A stretch of 64,000 nt of DNA from Acinetobacter sp. ANC 4173 (GCF_004331255.1 NZ_SJOF01000001.1:1-64000), one strand, 5' to 3'. Counted from the first letter of the stretch, positions 1-9,493 are shown. Program-made: numbers and translations. Notes: a model not told the origin generated them from the letters alone.

Positions 1-62
1 TGAAACCTCTTAGCGCTGATGGTAGTGTGGGGTTACCCATGTGAGAGTAAGTCATCGCCAGC
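1..62 (+). rRNA. rrf: 5S ribosomal RNA, 3' end (partial)
   Basis: The first ~62 bases match the 3' half of a gammaproteobacterial 5S rRNA, with the conserved GATGGTAGTGTGGGG and CCATGTGAGAGTA segments and a 3' end (CATCGCCAGC) that would pair with the missing 5' end. The 5' part lies outside the window, so this is the tail of an rrn operon. The exact 3' end is uncertain by a few bases. A strong intrinsic terminator follows 12 bases later. Confidence 0.93.
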
Positions 63-73
63 TCATTAATTCA

Positions 74-107
74 AACACCCCCTAACCAACGTTAGGGGGT
101 GTTTTTT
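74..107 (+). terminator. Intrinsic terminator of the rrn operon
   Basis: A 13-bp perfect stem (AACACCCCCTAAC paired with GTTAGGGGGTGTT) with a 4-base loop CAAC is followed by a run of T. It lies directly after the 5S rRNA, as expected for the end of an rRNA operon. Confidence 0.93.
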
Positions 108-190
108 ATTGGAAATTAAAAAGAATAGACGAAAATTATTTAAAAATATGATTAATCGGTCAAATGATGAGAAATTTTGATTAGACTAAT

Positions 191-223
191 TTAGCGGATC
201 GTTTCCATCTTAAACCTGTATTA
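191..223 (+). pseudogene. Relic of an AAHS-family transporter gene
   Basis: Read in frame from 191, these 33 bases encode LADRFHLKPVL, identical to 11 residues of the intact transporter encoded at 2559-3932 (matching DNA around 3495-3527). Several codons differ only by synonymous changes (TTA/TTG, GCG/GCA, TTC/TTT, TTA/CTG). The match therefore looks like a leftover of a diverged paralogue rather than a recent duplication. A stop codon lies four codons upstream and no homology is visible after codon 11. What is seen is the match; that a whole gene was once present is inference. Confidence 0.55.
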
Positions 224-381
224 ATGTGTTTGGGGGGCGATTATTATGAGCTTAAGGGGCTTTCAGTCGAATCAATTCCTACTTTTTTTTAATTTTGATG
301 AGTCAGAAAAAACTAGCGTAAATGATTCAGTGTTAGCTAAAGCTTAATTTTTAAATCATGAATTTGCCTATCTAAGTGTTC

Positions 382-437
382 AGCCTATTAAAAAAACACC
401 CTTAACCATTCAGTTAGGGGTGTTTTTTTAATAGGCT
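382..437. terminator. Long hairpin terminator, works in both directions
   Basis: A 25-base inverted repeat (AGCCTATTAAAAAAACACCC... at 382-406 with its partner at 413-437) has only one G-T wobble and a 6-base loop. The stem contains A and T runs, so a U-tract would form on either strand. Its core resembles the rrn terminator at 74-107. It has no obvious gene to terminate now and may be left from a lost gene. Confidence 0.7.
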
Positions 438-990
438 ATTTGGTTTTTATAAGCATCAAGTTTTAAAAATATTGTTCAAAATGTAAACAAATTTAAAATA
501 ATACCGTCAATTATAGGGTCATACGACATACTTCATCTGTGTTGATAGAGGTAGATCACAGATATATCCAAAACCTAGTCATGGTCTGACTTTGACTCCA
601 GTATATCTGCGTTCTATAGTAATTTTGTGTTGATTAAAAGGTAAACAATTTAAGAATACAGAGATGAAATGATTGGATTTGATGTATGGAAAAGCCCTCA
701 ATCTTTCAGTACACAATAAAGTTATTAAACCGAAAAATTCTTCAATATAAGGAACACATGAATTTGCAAAGATCTATCATGTTTAGCAATTTTACTCAGA
801 TTCAGGATAAGTCATTGTTTTTTAATCTGGGGAAGGAGGGTATCACTTGAGAAGATCATCACATTAAAAATCTAAGATTCGATAATAATGCAAAAGAAAT
901 CAAGGAGGTCTAGAACGATTTAAACTAAAGCTTTATATCATTCCAGAATGAAAAAATTCGAACAAGGAGAGCATTGTTATTGCACCACAT
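438..990. other. Non-coding stretch after the rrn operon
   Basis: No reading frame of convincing length or codon use is visible on either strand, and the DNA is AT-rich. An isolated perfect Shine-Dalgarno-like AAGGAGG sits near 903 but only a very short frame is near it. Together with the relic at 191-223 this looks like decayed DNA between the rRNA operon and the next real gene. Confidence 0.5.
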
Positions 991-1024
991 TGTTGTCAAA
1001 GAGGTTATGACAACATGACCTCTT
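991..1024 (+). promoter_or_regulatory. Two mutually exclusive hairpins in a leader
   Basis: Four short arms are arranged A-B-A'-B'. A is TGTTGTCA (991-998) pairing with TGACAACA (1008-1015). B is AAGAGGT (999-1005) pairing with ACCTCTT (1018-1024). Because the arms interleave, only one hairpin can form fully at a time (or a cramped pseudoknot). The element sits 12 bases upstream of a strong ribosome binding site (1037-1042). Such layouts are typical of attenuators and RNA switches, but that role is inference. Confidence 0.4.
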
Positions 1025-1048
1025 GAACATCAACCTAAGGAGTTGGTT

Positions 1049-1129
1049 ATGAGACGATATGAACTTTCTTTAAGGATTTTAGTATTTGAAATCAGTAAGG
1101 TGAGGCTATTCCCATGGGTACAACATTAA
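1049..1129 (+). CDS. Possible 26-residue leader peptide
   Basis: An ATG at 1049 lies 6 bases after AAGGAG (1037-1042), one of the best Shine-Dalgarno sites in this region. It opens a 26-codon frame starting MRRYELSLRILVFE and ending at TAA 1127-1129. The frame overlaps the start of the next gene (1114) in another register, which would allow translational coupling. No homologue is recognised. It could be a true small protein, a leader peptide, or chance. Confidence 0.35.
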   Translation: MRRYELSLRILVFEISKVRLFPWVQH

Positions 1130-1611
1130 CACTGAATTCAAGATTACTAGCCATTATCGCACAGCGAAACCCTACCATTTATGACATCGTTATACCGCGT
1201 TTTACTTGTCCCTCTGCTGAAACTTGGATCATTGGCAAACATTCTCCAGTTGCAGTGAATTCGCAACAATTACCACCTTCAGAATTGGGTGCACTCGTTG
1301 CTTCTGAATTTATACAGATGGTCTGGTTTGCAAACCGTTTTGGATTGGATGCCAGTTTTATTCTGGATGATCTAGATGATTGGTGCCCGACCTATCCAAA
1401 ATGGCCCAAAAGGATACCTTGGTTAACTCCTCAGATTGATTTCCCAAGACAACCATTGCCCGAACCTCCTGCAGATTGGCTTTTAGATTTTCATCTAGGA
1501 TTTGCTGCAAGGTTAGCCACAGCCCAACTAGAAGAGAGCCTGATCGGTGAGATCGTGACTAAAGCATTCGAACGATCCGCTGCGCTGATTGAGTCTGAAA
1601 AATACATATAA
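1114..1611 (+). CDS. Hypothetical protein, 165 residues
   Basis: I do not recognise this family. The product is soluble-looking, without signal peptide or membrane segment. It has a Trp/Pro-rich middle (residues ~85-120, including WCPTYPKWPKRIPWL and several further Pro) and a helical C-terminal part. The ATG at 1114 follows AAGGTGAGG at a suitable distance. Codon use resembles the neighbours. It stands alone between the post-rrn spacer and a convergent gene, and a leader with alternative hairpins precedes it. An 18-bp hairpin at 1696-1737 lies between it and the convergent flavin reductase. Confidence 0.7.
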   Translation: MGTTLTLNSRLLAIIAQRNPTIYDIVIPRFTCPSAETWIIGKHSPVAVNSQQLPPSELGALVASEFIQMVWFANRFGLDASFILDDLDDWCPTYPKWPKRIPWLTPQIDFPRQPLPEPPADWLLDFHLGFAARLATAQLEESLIGEIVTKAFERSAALIESEKYI

Positions 1612-1695
1612 ATATTTTGGCAATTTTTTGATCAGGTTCATTCAGCATGGATAGGCATTTAAAAGTCTAAGCATTGAAAGGACGGTCTAACTCTT

Positions 1696-1737
1696 TCATT
1701 CAAGAAATCCTGTTGGGGTACAGGGTTTCTTGAATGA
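1696..1737. terminator. Hairpin between convergent genes
   Basis: An 18-base stem (TCATTCAAGAAATCCTGT at 1696-1713 with 1720-1737, one wobble) and a 6-base loop lie between two convergent genes. There is no clear T-run on either side, so it may be a weak terminator or simply an RNA 3'-end structure. Confidence 0.45.
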
Positions 1738-1772
1738 GACGCTTAATTGAGTACAGATGACCATACTGTGCT

Positions 1773-2312
1773 TCATAATTGATATTGGATGAGTTTATTC
1801 ATAATCAACTTCAAACCATCTATTTCAAATTCATTGGCTGCAAATGTTTCTTCTTTATTACGTTTAAAAATATCCCGAATTTCTAATACCGCATTGGGAT
1901 CAACCATACCTAAACTTGATGTCACTTGGCGAATTTGACTGATAGAACGAGAGCCATTGCTAGATCCATAACCGATAAAAGCGGCGGGTTTACTCTGCCA
2001 TTCTTTACCCAGATAATCTAAGGCATTCTTAAGGGCGGGGCTATAACCATGATTATATTCAGGGCTAATAAAAATAAAGGCATCTGCTAAGGCAATTTTA
2101 TCTGCCCATTGTTGTTGTTTGGGTTGATCATAAATACCCGTGGCCGGAGGATGCGAACCTGAAAACAATGGTAAATCCCAATGTTTTAAATCAATGAGTT
2201 CGATATCAATGTCATGCAGGGCAAAATCAGAAATACAATCTGTGATCCAGTGCGCGACTTTAATGGCTGTGCGGCCTTCTCGGATACTACCAACAATAAG
2301 ATAGATAAGCAT
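1773..2312 (-). CDS. NADPH-dependent FMN reductase family protein
   Basis: A flavodoxin-fold reductase that would pass electrons from NAD(P)H to FMN or quinone-like substrates in the cytoplasm. The N-terminus MLIYLIVGSIREGRTA is the family's phosphate-binding loop, and SPEYNHGYSPALKNALDYL is the conserved flavin/dimer segment; GYGSSNGSRS follows. At 179 residues it has the usual length. I chose the ATG at 2312 over one 13 codons upstream because family members start there and GGAA precedes it. The physiological substrate cannot be read from the sequence. Confidence 0.88.
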   Translation of the reverse strand: MLIYLIVGSIREGRTAIKVAHWITDCISDFALHDIDIELIDLKHWDLPLFSGSHPPATGIYDQPKQQQWADKIALADAFIFISPEYNHGYSPALKNALDYLGKEWQSKPAAFIGYGSSNGSRSISQIRQVTSSLGMVDPNAVLEIRDIFKRNKEETFAANEFEIDGLKLIMNKLIQYQL

Positions 2313-2558
2313 GAGGGTTCCATTTTTTATTCTTGTATGTAAATTAACCATTTATGGCATGCTTTCCCAGTCAAACTTTGTTAAGACCTGATGTACGGTT
2401 CGAATAATTATATCTTAAAGATGATAAAAGCATGAATAATGAAGTAATTGCATACCTTTGTGGCATATCTATATATGCAATCGGTTTTGGACAATAAAGC
2501 AGCTTTACCGCATTGTGTAAATCTATTTTGGGATGATTTCACAAGTTGGAGGTGAAGC

Positions 2559-3932
2559 GTGAGCACACAAACTTTAAATATAAATACGGTGGTCGATGAA
2601 GCCAAATTTACTCCTTTTCATTGGAGTGTTTTGATTTGGTGTTTACTGATTATTATTTTTGATGGTTATGATTTAGTCATTTATGGCGTTGCCTTGCCTT
2701 TATTGATGCAAGAGTGGGGGCTTAGCGCGGTACAAGCAGGTTTACTCGCCAGTACGGCATTGTTTGGCATGATGTTTGGTGCCATGAGTTTTGGTACGTT
2801 GTCCGATAAATTAGGTCGTAAAAAAACCATTATGATCTGTGTAGCCATCTTCAGTGGATTTACCTTTTTAGGCGCTTTTGCTTCCTCACCTGTTGAATTT
2901 GGTATTTTAAGATTTCTGGCAGGGCTGGGCATTGGAGGTGTGATGCCGAACGTGGTTGCCTTGATGACTGAATATGCACCGAAACGTATTCGTAGTACTT
3001 TGGTTGCCGTCATGTTTAGTGGTTATGCCATTGGTGGTATGGCTTCAGCTTTATTGGGGGCATGGCTTGTTGCGGATCACGGCTGGAAAATCATGTTCTT
3101 TATTGCAGGAATTCCGTTTCTAGCTTTACCGATTATCTGGAAGTTTTTACCCGAATCATTAATGTTTCTGACCAAAAAAGGCGAAACAGCACAAGTGACT
3201 CAGATTGTGCAAAAAATTAGTCCTGAGCAAAAATTAAATGCAGAGATACGATTTGTATTAAATGATGTTATCGCAGGTGACGAAGCACCTTTACGTGCCT
3301 TGTTCCAGCAAGGTCGTATGTTCAGCACCCTGATGTTCTGGGTCGCCTTTTTCATGTGTTTACTGATGGTTTATGCACTAGGTAGTTGGTTACCAAAATT
3401 GATGATTCAAGCAGGCTATTCACTCGGTGCGAGTATGTTGTTCCTGTTTGCTTTGAATATTGGTGGCATGGTCGGTGCAATTGGTGGCGGAGCTTTGGCA
3501 GATCGTTTTCATCTTAAACCTGTACTGAGTATTATGTTTACCGTAGGTGCTTTAGCCTTGATTTTACTTGGTTTTAATAGCCCACAGGCGGTGTTGTACA
3601 CGCTGATTGCACTGGCTGGCGCAGCAACCATTGGTTCACAAATTTTACTCTACACCTTCGTAGCACAGTTCTACCCAACCGCAGTACGTTCTACAGGTAT
3701 GGGCTGGGCATCAGGAATTGGGCGTATTGGCGCAATTGTGGGACCTATTTTGACAGGTGCATTATTGACCTTGCAGTTGCCGCATCAAATGAACTTTATG
3801 GTGATTGCAATTCCCGGCATTATTGCTGCCTTAGCGATATTTATGGTGAATCTAAAAGCTTCTGTTGATGGTAGTACACAACAAGAACAGCCAAACATAG
3901 AGACAGCAAAGCGTTCAATTACAAGCTCATGA
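2559..3932 (+). CDS. MFS transporter, aromatic acid:H+ symporter type
   Basis: A 12-helix inner-membrane importer of the AAHS family (BenK, PcaK, MucK, VanK relatives), which take up benzoate-like or hydroxybenzoate-like acids with protons. FDGYDLVIYGVALPLL in helix 1, the DKLGRKK loop between helices 2 and 3, and RFLAGLGIGGVMPN in helix 4 are family hallmarks; the later ADRFHLKP loop also fits. The start is GTG at 2559, placed 5 bases after GGAGG (2549-2553). No aromatic-degradation enzyme or regulator lies next to it, so the substrate is open. A relic of a related gene is present at 191-223. Confidence 0.9.
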   Translation: MSTQTLNINTVVDEAKFTPFHWSVLIWCLLIIIFDGYDLVIYGVALPLLMQEWGLSAVQAGLLASTALFGMMFGAMSFGTLSDKLGRKKTIMICVAIFSGFTFLGAFASSPVEFGILRFLAGLGIGGVMPNVVALMTEYAPKRIRSTLVAVMFSGYAIGGMASALLGAWLVADHGWKIMFFIAGIPFLALPIIWKFLPESLMFLTKKGETAQVTQIVQKISPEQKLNAEIRFVLNDVIAGDEAPLRALFQQGRMFSTLMFWVAFFMCLLMVYALGSWLPKLMIQAGYSLGASMLFLFALNIGGMVGAIGGGALADRFHLKPVLSIMFTVGALALILLGFNSPQAVLYTLIALAGAATIGSQILLYTFVAQFYPTAVRSTGMGWASGIGRIGAIVGPILTGALLTLQLPHQMNFMVIAIPGIIAALAIFMVNLKASVDGSTQQEQPNIETAKRSITSS

Positions 3933-3960
3933 CCTAAGCTGTGTGAAAGAAAAGCTGATT

Positions 3961-4010
3961 TGAAACACCACCTGATCGAAGCCAAGGCGATAGAAAGGGT
4001 GGTGTTTTCA
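3961..4010 (+). terminator. Hairpin terminator after the AAHS transporter
   Basis: TGAAACACCACC at 3961-3972 pairs with GGTGGTGTTTTCA ending at 4010, and the right arm ends in a short T-run. It lies about 30 bases after the transporter stop codon. Confidence 0.55.
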
Positions 4011-4207
4011 TGATCTCAGGCAGCCGCATCCACATGCAGATGTTTAATCTGCATGATTTTGATTTCACAATAAACATAAATTTTTAGATGCTTGTTTTTG
4101 TATATATTTTAATCAAGCAAGCTGAATGGAATTCATGGTAAAATGATCGGCTTTCATCTTTGATCTTTATTTGAGATCTTTCATCTGCCAGCCGAGAATT
4201 GCTAGCC

Positions 4208-6616
4208 ATGTCTACTGCTTATACCATGCAGACTGCGCCAACAGCGTTGTTTGATTACGACAAATATTGGGCGTCATGCTTTGAACCTGCGCCATTTTTG
4301 CCGATGTCGCGTGAGGAAATGGATCAACTCGGTTGGGATAGTTGTGACTTTATTTTGGTGTGTGGTGATGCTTATATCGACCATCCCTCATTTTGTTCGG
4401 GCATTATTGGTCGTACTCTAGAAGCACAGGGTTTCCGTGTCGGCATTATTGCGCAACCGGACTGGACCAATGCTGAAGCCTTCCGCGTTTTGGGCAAACC
4501 GAATATCGCTTGGGGTGTGACCGCAGGGAATATGGATTCGATGATCAACCGTTATACGGCTGACCGAAAGATCCGTTCGGATGATGCTTATTCACCCGAC
4601 AATGTGCCGAATAAACGTCCAGATCGTGCAGCAACGGTATATTGCCAACGTGTACGTGAGGCTTTTCCAGATGTGCCAGTATTGTTAGGTGGTATTGAAG
4701 CCTCTTTGCGTCGTATTGCACATTATGATTATTGGTCAGACAAAGTCCGTCGTTCAGTGTTGATGGACTCAAAAGCCGATCTTTTGATGTATGGTAATGG
4801 TGAGCGTTCGATCACTGAAGTGATGCATCGCTTAGCCAAGGGCGAAAAAATTCACGAAATTACCGATGTTCGTGGCACGGCATTTATCGTGAATAAGCAT
4901 AATCGTGCATCTAAAGCCAAATTTGTCGAAATTGCATCGAATGATGTGGATGCCATTGGTCGTGTTGATCCGATCATTAATCCTTATGTGATGACTGAAG
5001 ATTTAGATGGCTGTGAAATTGAAAAAGATAAGGGTAATTCTTTAACCCAATACCAAAATTTCCAAAAAGAATTGGTTGCCAATCCGATTATTCGTGAAGG
5101 GGATCAACTGGATCCTGATACACAAATTGTGCAGTTACAGCCGTCGTCAAAAGCGATTAAGCATAAATTACCACCGCGTGAATTGGCTGTGATTCGTTTA
5201 CCTGCATTTGAAGAAGTGGCGAATGATCCAGTTCTATATGCCCATGCCAACCGTATTTTACACTTGGAAACCAATCCGGGAAATGCACGTGCTTTGGTAC
5301 AAAAGCATGGCGAGCGTGATGTCTGGTTAAATGCGCCACCGATTCCGTTAACGACTGAAGAAATGGATTATGTGTTTGATTTGCCGTATGCACGTCTACC
5401 ACATCCAGTGTATGGTGAAGCTCGTTTCCCTGCATTTGACATGATTAAGTTCTCTGTGAACATCATGCGGGGTTGTTTTGGTGGTTGTACCTTCTGCTCA
5501 ATTACAGAGCATGAAGGGCGTATTATTCAAAACCGTTCAGAAGAATCAATTTTGCGTGAAGTTGAAAAGATTCGTGATACCGCACCGGGCTTTACCGGCA
5601 TCATTTCTGACTTGGGTGGGCCTACAGCAAACATGTATCGTTTGCACTGTAAAGACCCTGAGATTGAAAAGAACTGTCGTAAACCATCCTGTGTTTATCC
5701 AGGTGTATGCCAAAACTTACATACCGATCATGCCCCTTTAACGCAGCTATATCGTAAAGCACGCGCCATTAAAGGCATCAAAAAAATTCTGATTGGTTCA
5801 GGTCTGCGCTATGACTTAGCGGTACTGAATCCTGAATATGTCAAAGAATTGGTACAGCATCATGTCGGTGGTTATTTAAAAATTGCCCCTGAACATACCG
5901 AGAAAGGTCCATTATCTAAGATGATGAAACCGGGTATCGGGACCTATGATCGTTTCAAACAAATGTTTGATCGTTTCAGTAAGGAAGCGGGTAAAGAGCA
6001 GTATCTCATTCCGTACTTTATTGCTGCGCATCCGGGTACGACCGAATACGATATGATGAACTTGGCGATTTGGTTGAAAAAGAATGGTTTCCGTGCCGAT
6101 CAGGTACAGACTTTCTACCCATCGCCAATGGCTACTGCAACGACCATGTATCACACCGGTAAAAACCCATTAGCCAAAGTGGCGCGATATACCGAAGATG
6201 TGGATATTGTGAAAGGTGAGAAGCGTCGTCGTCTGCACAAAGCATTCTTGCGTTATCATGATCCAAACAACTGGCCATTACTCCGTGAAGCTTTAAAAGA
6301 GATGGGCCGCCAAGACTTGATTGGTAATTCGAAACAGCATTTGATTCCAACCTATCAACCGCAAGGAACCGAAGGTCAGTATCAGTCTGCTCGGAAGAAA
6401 AACTCGACTGTGGATGGTGATTCGCAAAAGCGTAATGGGGAGAGCCGTAATCAACAATCAGGAAATCAATCACGCCCATCAAACACCAAGAAGCGTCCTG
6501 AGCGCGGTCAGATTTTAACGCAGCATACAGGTTTGCCGCCGCGTGAAACGGGTGAGAAACGTCCTTTTAATGCAACTGCATCAAAGAAAAGAAAAAATCC
6601 GAAAGCACGTGCTTAA
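4208..6616 (+). CDS. ygiQ: YgiQ family radical SAM protein
   Basis: A large radical SAM enzyme of the YgiQ (UPF0313) family; its substrate is not established. The N-terminal UPF0313 domain carries the family signature [19 protein letters not shown]. The central radical SAM domain has the Fe-S motif [12 protein letters not shown], with C-x3-C-x2-C, around residue 425. The last ~80 residues are a low-complexity, Lys/Arg/Asn/Gln-rich tail, probably disordered. The ATG at 4208 is preferred over an upstream TTG because it matches the family N-terminus; the ribosome site is weak. An intrinsic terminator follows directly. Confidence 0.93.
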   Translation: MSTAYTMQTAPTALFDYDKYWASCFEPAPFLPMSREEMDQLGWDSCDFILVCGDAYIDHPSFCSGIIGRTLEAQGFRVGIIAQPDWTNAEAFRVLGKPNIAWGVTAGNMDSMINRYTADRKIRSDDAYSPDNVPNKRPDRAATVYCQRVREAFPDVPVLLGGIEASLRRIAHYDYWSDKVRRSVLMDSKADLLMYGNGERSITEVMHRLAKGEKIHEITDVRGTAFIVNKHNRASKAKFVEIASNDVDAIGRVDPIINPYVMTEDLDGCEIEKDKGNSLTQYQNFQKELVANPIIREGDQLDPDTQIVQLQPSSKAIKHKLPPRELAVIRLPAFEEVANDPVLYAHANRILHLETNPGNARALVQKHGERDVWLNAPPIPLTTEEMDYVFDLPYARLPHPVYGEARFPAFDMIKFSVNIMRGCFGGCTFCSITEHEGRIIQNRSEESILREVEKIRDTAPGFTGIISDLGGPTANMYRLHCKDPEIEKNCRKPSCVYPGVCQNLHTDHAPLTQLYRKARAIKGIKKILIGSGLRYDLAVLNPEYVKELVQHHVGGYLKIAPEHTEKGPLSKMMKPGIGTYDRFKQMFDRFSKEAGKEQYLIPYFIAAHPGTTEYDMMNLAIWLKKNGFRADQVQTFYPSPMATATTMYHTGKNPLAKVARYTEDVDIVKGEKRRRLHKAFLRYHDPNNWPLLREALKEMGRQDLIGNSKQHLIPTYQPQGTEGQYQSARKKNSTVDGDSQKRNGESRNQQSGNQSRPSNTKKRPERGQILTQHTGLPPRETGEKRPFNATASKKRKNPKARA

Positions 6617-6623
6617 GATGGAT

Positions 6624-6650
6624 AAAAAAGACGCTTCGGCGTCTTTTTTT
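6624..6650 (+). terminator. Intrinsic terminator after ygiQ
   Basis: AAAAAAGACGC, a TTCG tetraloop, and GCGTCTTTTTTT form a classical intrinsic terminator 8 bases after the ygiQ stop codon. Confidence 0.93.
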
Positions 6651-6844
6651 AGGCTTCAGTTCGTCGGAATTTTCTTGTTCAAGACTTAAGATGAATTGCA
6701 TCTTGCTTGAGGATTAGGCTAAAGTAATTTTATTCAATTTATGTGTGTATAAAAAACACACGAGTTAATTGGCTCACGTCAAGTGATGTGTAGTCGGTTT
6801 TTATAATAATTTCGTCAAGATAAATATCGTTTTTTAACTTGAAC

Positions 6845-6872
6845 GCTTGAATAAAAATAGAGGCGCTATAAT
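6845..6872 (+). promoter_or_regulatory. Possible promoter for the DUF2726 gene
   Basis: A consensus TATAAT box at 6867-6872 lies 66 bases before the next start codon. The best upstream partner is GCTTGA (6845-6850), 16 bases away and only a partial match to the -35 consensus. The rest of the 320-base gap after ygiQ holds its terminator and a small TGTGT/ACACA hairpin near 6743-6763. Confidence 0.4.
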
Positions 6873-6938
6873 CGATTCATGACAAAAAAATCGATGTAAA
6901 GCCCTAGGATTATAAGAATAGATTAAAGGAATTAATTT

Positions 6939-7484
6939 ATGAGTATGTATTTACTGATTGGACTGCTATTGTTGTTTAGTTGCATGATTTTTAAAAGCTT
7001 TAATAATCAATCAAAACAACAGGATAGTGTGCTTAAGCGGCGTGCAGTTTTTAGTTTGAATCAGCAGTTGACCTTTGCACGTTTAAAGGAAATTCTCCCA
7101 AGCTACACCATTTTGGCACAGGTTTCTTATGATGCATTGATGACGACAAAATATAGTCGTACTCGAAATAAGTATCGTAATTTATTGGCAGATTTCGTAA
7201 TTCTCGATGCATCCCATCAGATTGTGGCGATTATTGGTTTAGATGATCCGAATGCCTTAAAGCGCTTTCAGCAAACACAGTATAAAGATGCGTTATTAGA
7301 GATGGCAGGTTATCGGGTGATTCGTTATGACGAAGTGCCGAGTTATCAGCAAATTCGACGAGACTTTTTAGGCGAACTCCGTAAAGAGTGGCAAGAGCCA
7401 GATACTCAAGAGTTGGATACATCTTTGAAAAAGTATAATTTTTATCACAATCATGAAAAACGTAAGTTGAAACTATGGGGGTAA
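6939..7484 (+). CDS. Membrane-anchored DUF2726 protein
   Basis: A 181-residue protein with one N-terminal membrane helix (residues ~4-20) and a cytoplasmic DUF2726 domain. Phe/Leu-rich segments such as LADFVILDASHQIVAIIGLDD followed by ALLEMAGYRVIRYD match the restriction-endonuclease-like (PD-(D/E)xK) core of this domain family. Whether it still cuts or binds nucleic acid is unknown. AAAGGA lies a few bases before the ATG. It is a single-gene unit and is convergent with ridA downstream. Confidence 0.8.
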   Translation: MSMYLLIGLLLLFSCMIFKSFNNQSKQQDSVLKRRAVFSLNQQLTFARLKEILPSYTILAQVSYDALMTTKYSRTRNKYRNLLADFVILDASHQIVAIIGLDDPNALKRFQQTQYKDALLEMAGYRVIRYDEVPSYQQIRRDFLGELRKEWQEPDTQELDTSLKKYNFYHNHEKRKLKLWG

Positions 7485-7524
7485 AATCAGCCTGAATCCA
7501 TGTTCAAGCTGATTCTAGCTCAGT

Positions 7525-7881
7525 TTACTCTGGACGGACTGCGGTCACGGTCATTTCAACTAATACATCTGGCGTGTACATTTTTGCTTCAACACAGGTA
7601 CGAGGCAGTGCTTGCATATCTGCGCACCATGCATCCCAAACTTCATTCATGCCTGCATAATCATTTTCAATATCTTTCAAAAAAATCATGACCGACAAAA
7701 TATGGCGCTTATCTGTGCCTGCATCGGCAAGAAAACGATCAATAATGTCTAAGGTCTGTTGGGTTTGTCCTTTAATATCGAGACTGGTATCTGCTGCAAG
7801 TTGACCTGCAAGATGAACCAAGTTACCTGAAATGGCTATTTCAGAAAAACGCTTTTCGACATGTAAACGTTGAACCGTCAT
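7525..7881 (-). CDS. RidA family reactive-intermediate deaminase
   Basis: A 118-residue YjgF/YER057c/UK114 (RidA) protein. Family members form trimers and hydrolyse reactive enamines/imines made by PLP enzymes such as threonine dehydratase. The C-terminal segment LPRTCVEAKMYTPDVLVEMT is the diagnostic strand-loop with the conserved Arg that contacts the substrate carboxylate, and NLVHLAGQLA is the family N-terminal strand. Sequence divergence from canonical RidA suggests one of the Rid subfamilies rather than RidA proper, so no symbol is given. It is transcribed alone. Confidence 0.88.
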   Translation of the reverse strand: MTVQRLHVEKRFSEIAISGNLVHLAGQLAADTSLDIKGQTQQTLDIIDRFLADAGTDKRHILSVMIFLKDIENDYAGMNEVWDAWCADMQALPRTCVEAKMYTPDVLVEMTVTAVRPE

Positions 7882-8303
7882 GTGATTTCCATGATGTAAA
7901 GAGAACGGTCAGTTTACGTGATCGGGTGTGATCTGCAAATGGTGTTTTGTATGATCCGTACAGCAAGAGAAGGGGGCAATTTCTTTGCGGAGTCATTGGA
8001 AAATACGGTTTGGAAATATGAATAACAATAGAAAGAATAAGGTTGATACAGTTTGATTTTTTTATGGTTTGAATCAGAAGAGCAACAGAACCCATGCAAC
8101 ATGTTCAGAATTGCCCTGTAATACTCGGATTGGATCGTCGCGTTCACCACAGGACAACATGCTAAAAGTAAAGGTGATTTTTAGCATTTCAGCGTTTACA
8201 TGGATAATGTACCGCGTGAAATAGGTTAACCTAAAAATAAAAAAAGTGTAGGGCAAATTGTTGTATTTTTATTCTTTTGTTTAAAAAAGACACAAAAGTG
8301 GGC
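7882..8303. other. Gap between ridA-like gene and dinB
   Basis: No gene is supported here. It contains the upstream region of the Rid gene, a 9-bp hairpin (ATGCTAAAA at 8159-8167 with 8179-8187), and a weak CTTTTGT/ACAAAAG hairpin near 8274-8298 with a T-run on the minus strand. The latter could end dinB transcripts. Confidence 0.4.
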
Positions 8304-9359
8304 TTACCAGAGACTTAGTTGAGGCAGATCATCGGTAGGGTTTAATTGGTAGACACCCACACCGATCAGACGGAATTGATATTCGGCAGGAATATACATT
8401 TCACTGAGTAACAGGTCTAAAACTTGGGTCAGTTCAGCAAGATTATTTAAAGGTGTTTTAAAACTTTTACTGTGTTGAAGCACCTGAAAGTTCTTTAACT
8501 TCAGTTTGACGGTTACGCCACGTGCCATAAGCTGTTTTTTATTTAAACTTTCCCAGACCTGCGCTGTGAGTTTTGCCCAATAGGGTTGGCATTGTTGTAA
8601 GGTAAAATCATCATCAAACGTGGTTTCTTTGGAAATTTGCTGCCGTTCACGCTCAACCTGCACAGGACGTTCATCAATACCTTGTGCATATAAAAATAAT
8701 TGGTGACCATACTTGCCAAAGTGATGAGTCAGGGTACTTTCCTCAATTTTCTGTAAATCACCCAAGGTTTCCAAATGCAGTTGTCTCAATTTTTCTTGGG
8801 TGACTTTACCGACGCCTGGAATTTTTTTGAGGGGCAAATGCTGAATAAAAATTTGTACTTGGCTGGGTTTAATGACACAGAGACCATCGGGTTTATTCCA
8901 ATCCGAGGCAATTTTTGCCAGAAATTTATTCGGTGCCACTCCAGCAGAAGCAGTTAAACCAGTCTTTTGGAAAATTTCGGCACGGATACGTTGTGCCACT
9001 TCAGTTGCACTGGCTAAACCATACAAATTTTCGGTAACGTCTAGATAAGCTTCGTCTAGAGATAGCGGTTCAATCAGTGGGGTATAGCATTGGAAAATTT
9101 GGTGAATTTGTACGGAAACTTCACGATATTGATTAAAGTTGGGTTCAATCACCACGACCTGCGGGCAGAGTTTTCTCGCTTGGGTCATGGACATGGCGGA
9201 ACGTAGCCCAAATTTCCGTGCGGGATAAGAGGCTGCGGCAATGACAGCACGCGGATGATGCGATGAAATCACCACAGGCAAATGTTGCAGATCGGGACGA
9301 TCACGTAATTCTACCGATGCAAAAAACGCATCCATATCAATATGTATGATTTTTCTCAT
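8304..9359 (-). CDS. dinB: DNA polymerase IV (Y-family)
   Basis: A translesion polymerase that extends past damaged bases and mismatched ends without proofreading. The catalytic carboxylates are visible in [13 protein letters not shown] at the N-terminus and LSLDEAYLD near residue 100. The thumb helix-hairpin-helix [15 protein letters not shown] and the C-terminal little-finger domain follow, giving 351 residues as usual. I place the start at the ATG 9359, giving [10 protein letters not shown], rather than 17 codons upstream, because the family begins there. The reading frame is open further upstream without homology. Confidence 0.93.
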   Translation of the reverse strand: MRKIIHIDMDAFFASVELRDRPDLQHLPVVISSHHPRAVIAAASYPARKFGLRSAMSMTQARKLCPQVVVIEPNFNQYREVSVQIHQIFQCYTPLIEPLSLDEAYLDVTENLYGLASATEVAQRIRAEIFQKTGLTASAGVAPNKFLAKIASDWNKPDGLCVIKPSQVQIFIQHLPLKKIPGVGKVTQEKLRQLHLETLGDLQKIEESTLTHHFGKYGHQLFLYAQGIDERPVQVERERQQISKETTFDDDFTLQQCQPYWAKLTAQVWESLNKKQLMARGVTVKLKLKNFQVLQHSKSFKTPLNNLAELTQVLDLLLSEMYIPAEYQFRLIGVGVYQLNPTDDLPQLSLW

Positions 9360-9493
9360 ATCACCCAAAACTAACGCACCACTGTTCAAGAGTATGGCAT
9401 GCTCCAGCAAAGCTGTGTAGCACTACAGCAATTAGCGCGACAGACCATGACGGCTAATAGCGCTAATCCGTGAATGGGGTCATAAAAAAGTAT

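Noticed and set aside
5157..5435. Antisense frames within ygiQ
   Set aside because: They are shadows of a strongly coding gene on the other strand, with His/Asn-rich content typical of reverse frames.
8274..8298. CTTTTGT/ACAAAAG hairpin as the dinB terminator
   Set aside because: The stem is only 7 AT-rich base pairs, so it is noted in the gap entry but not called as a terminator.
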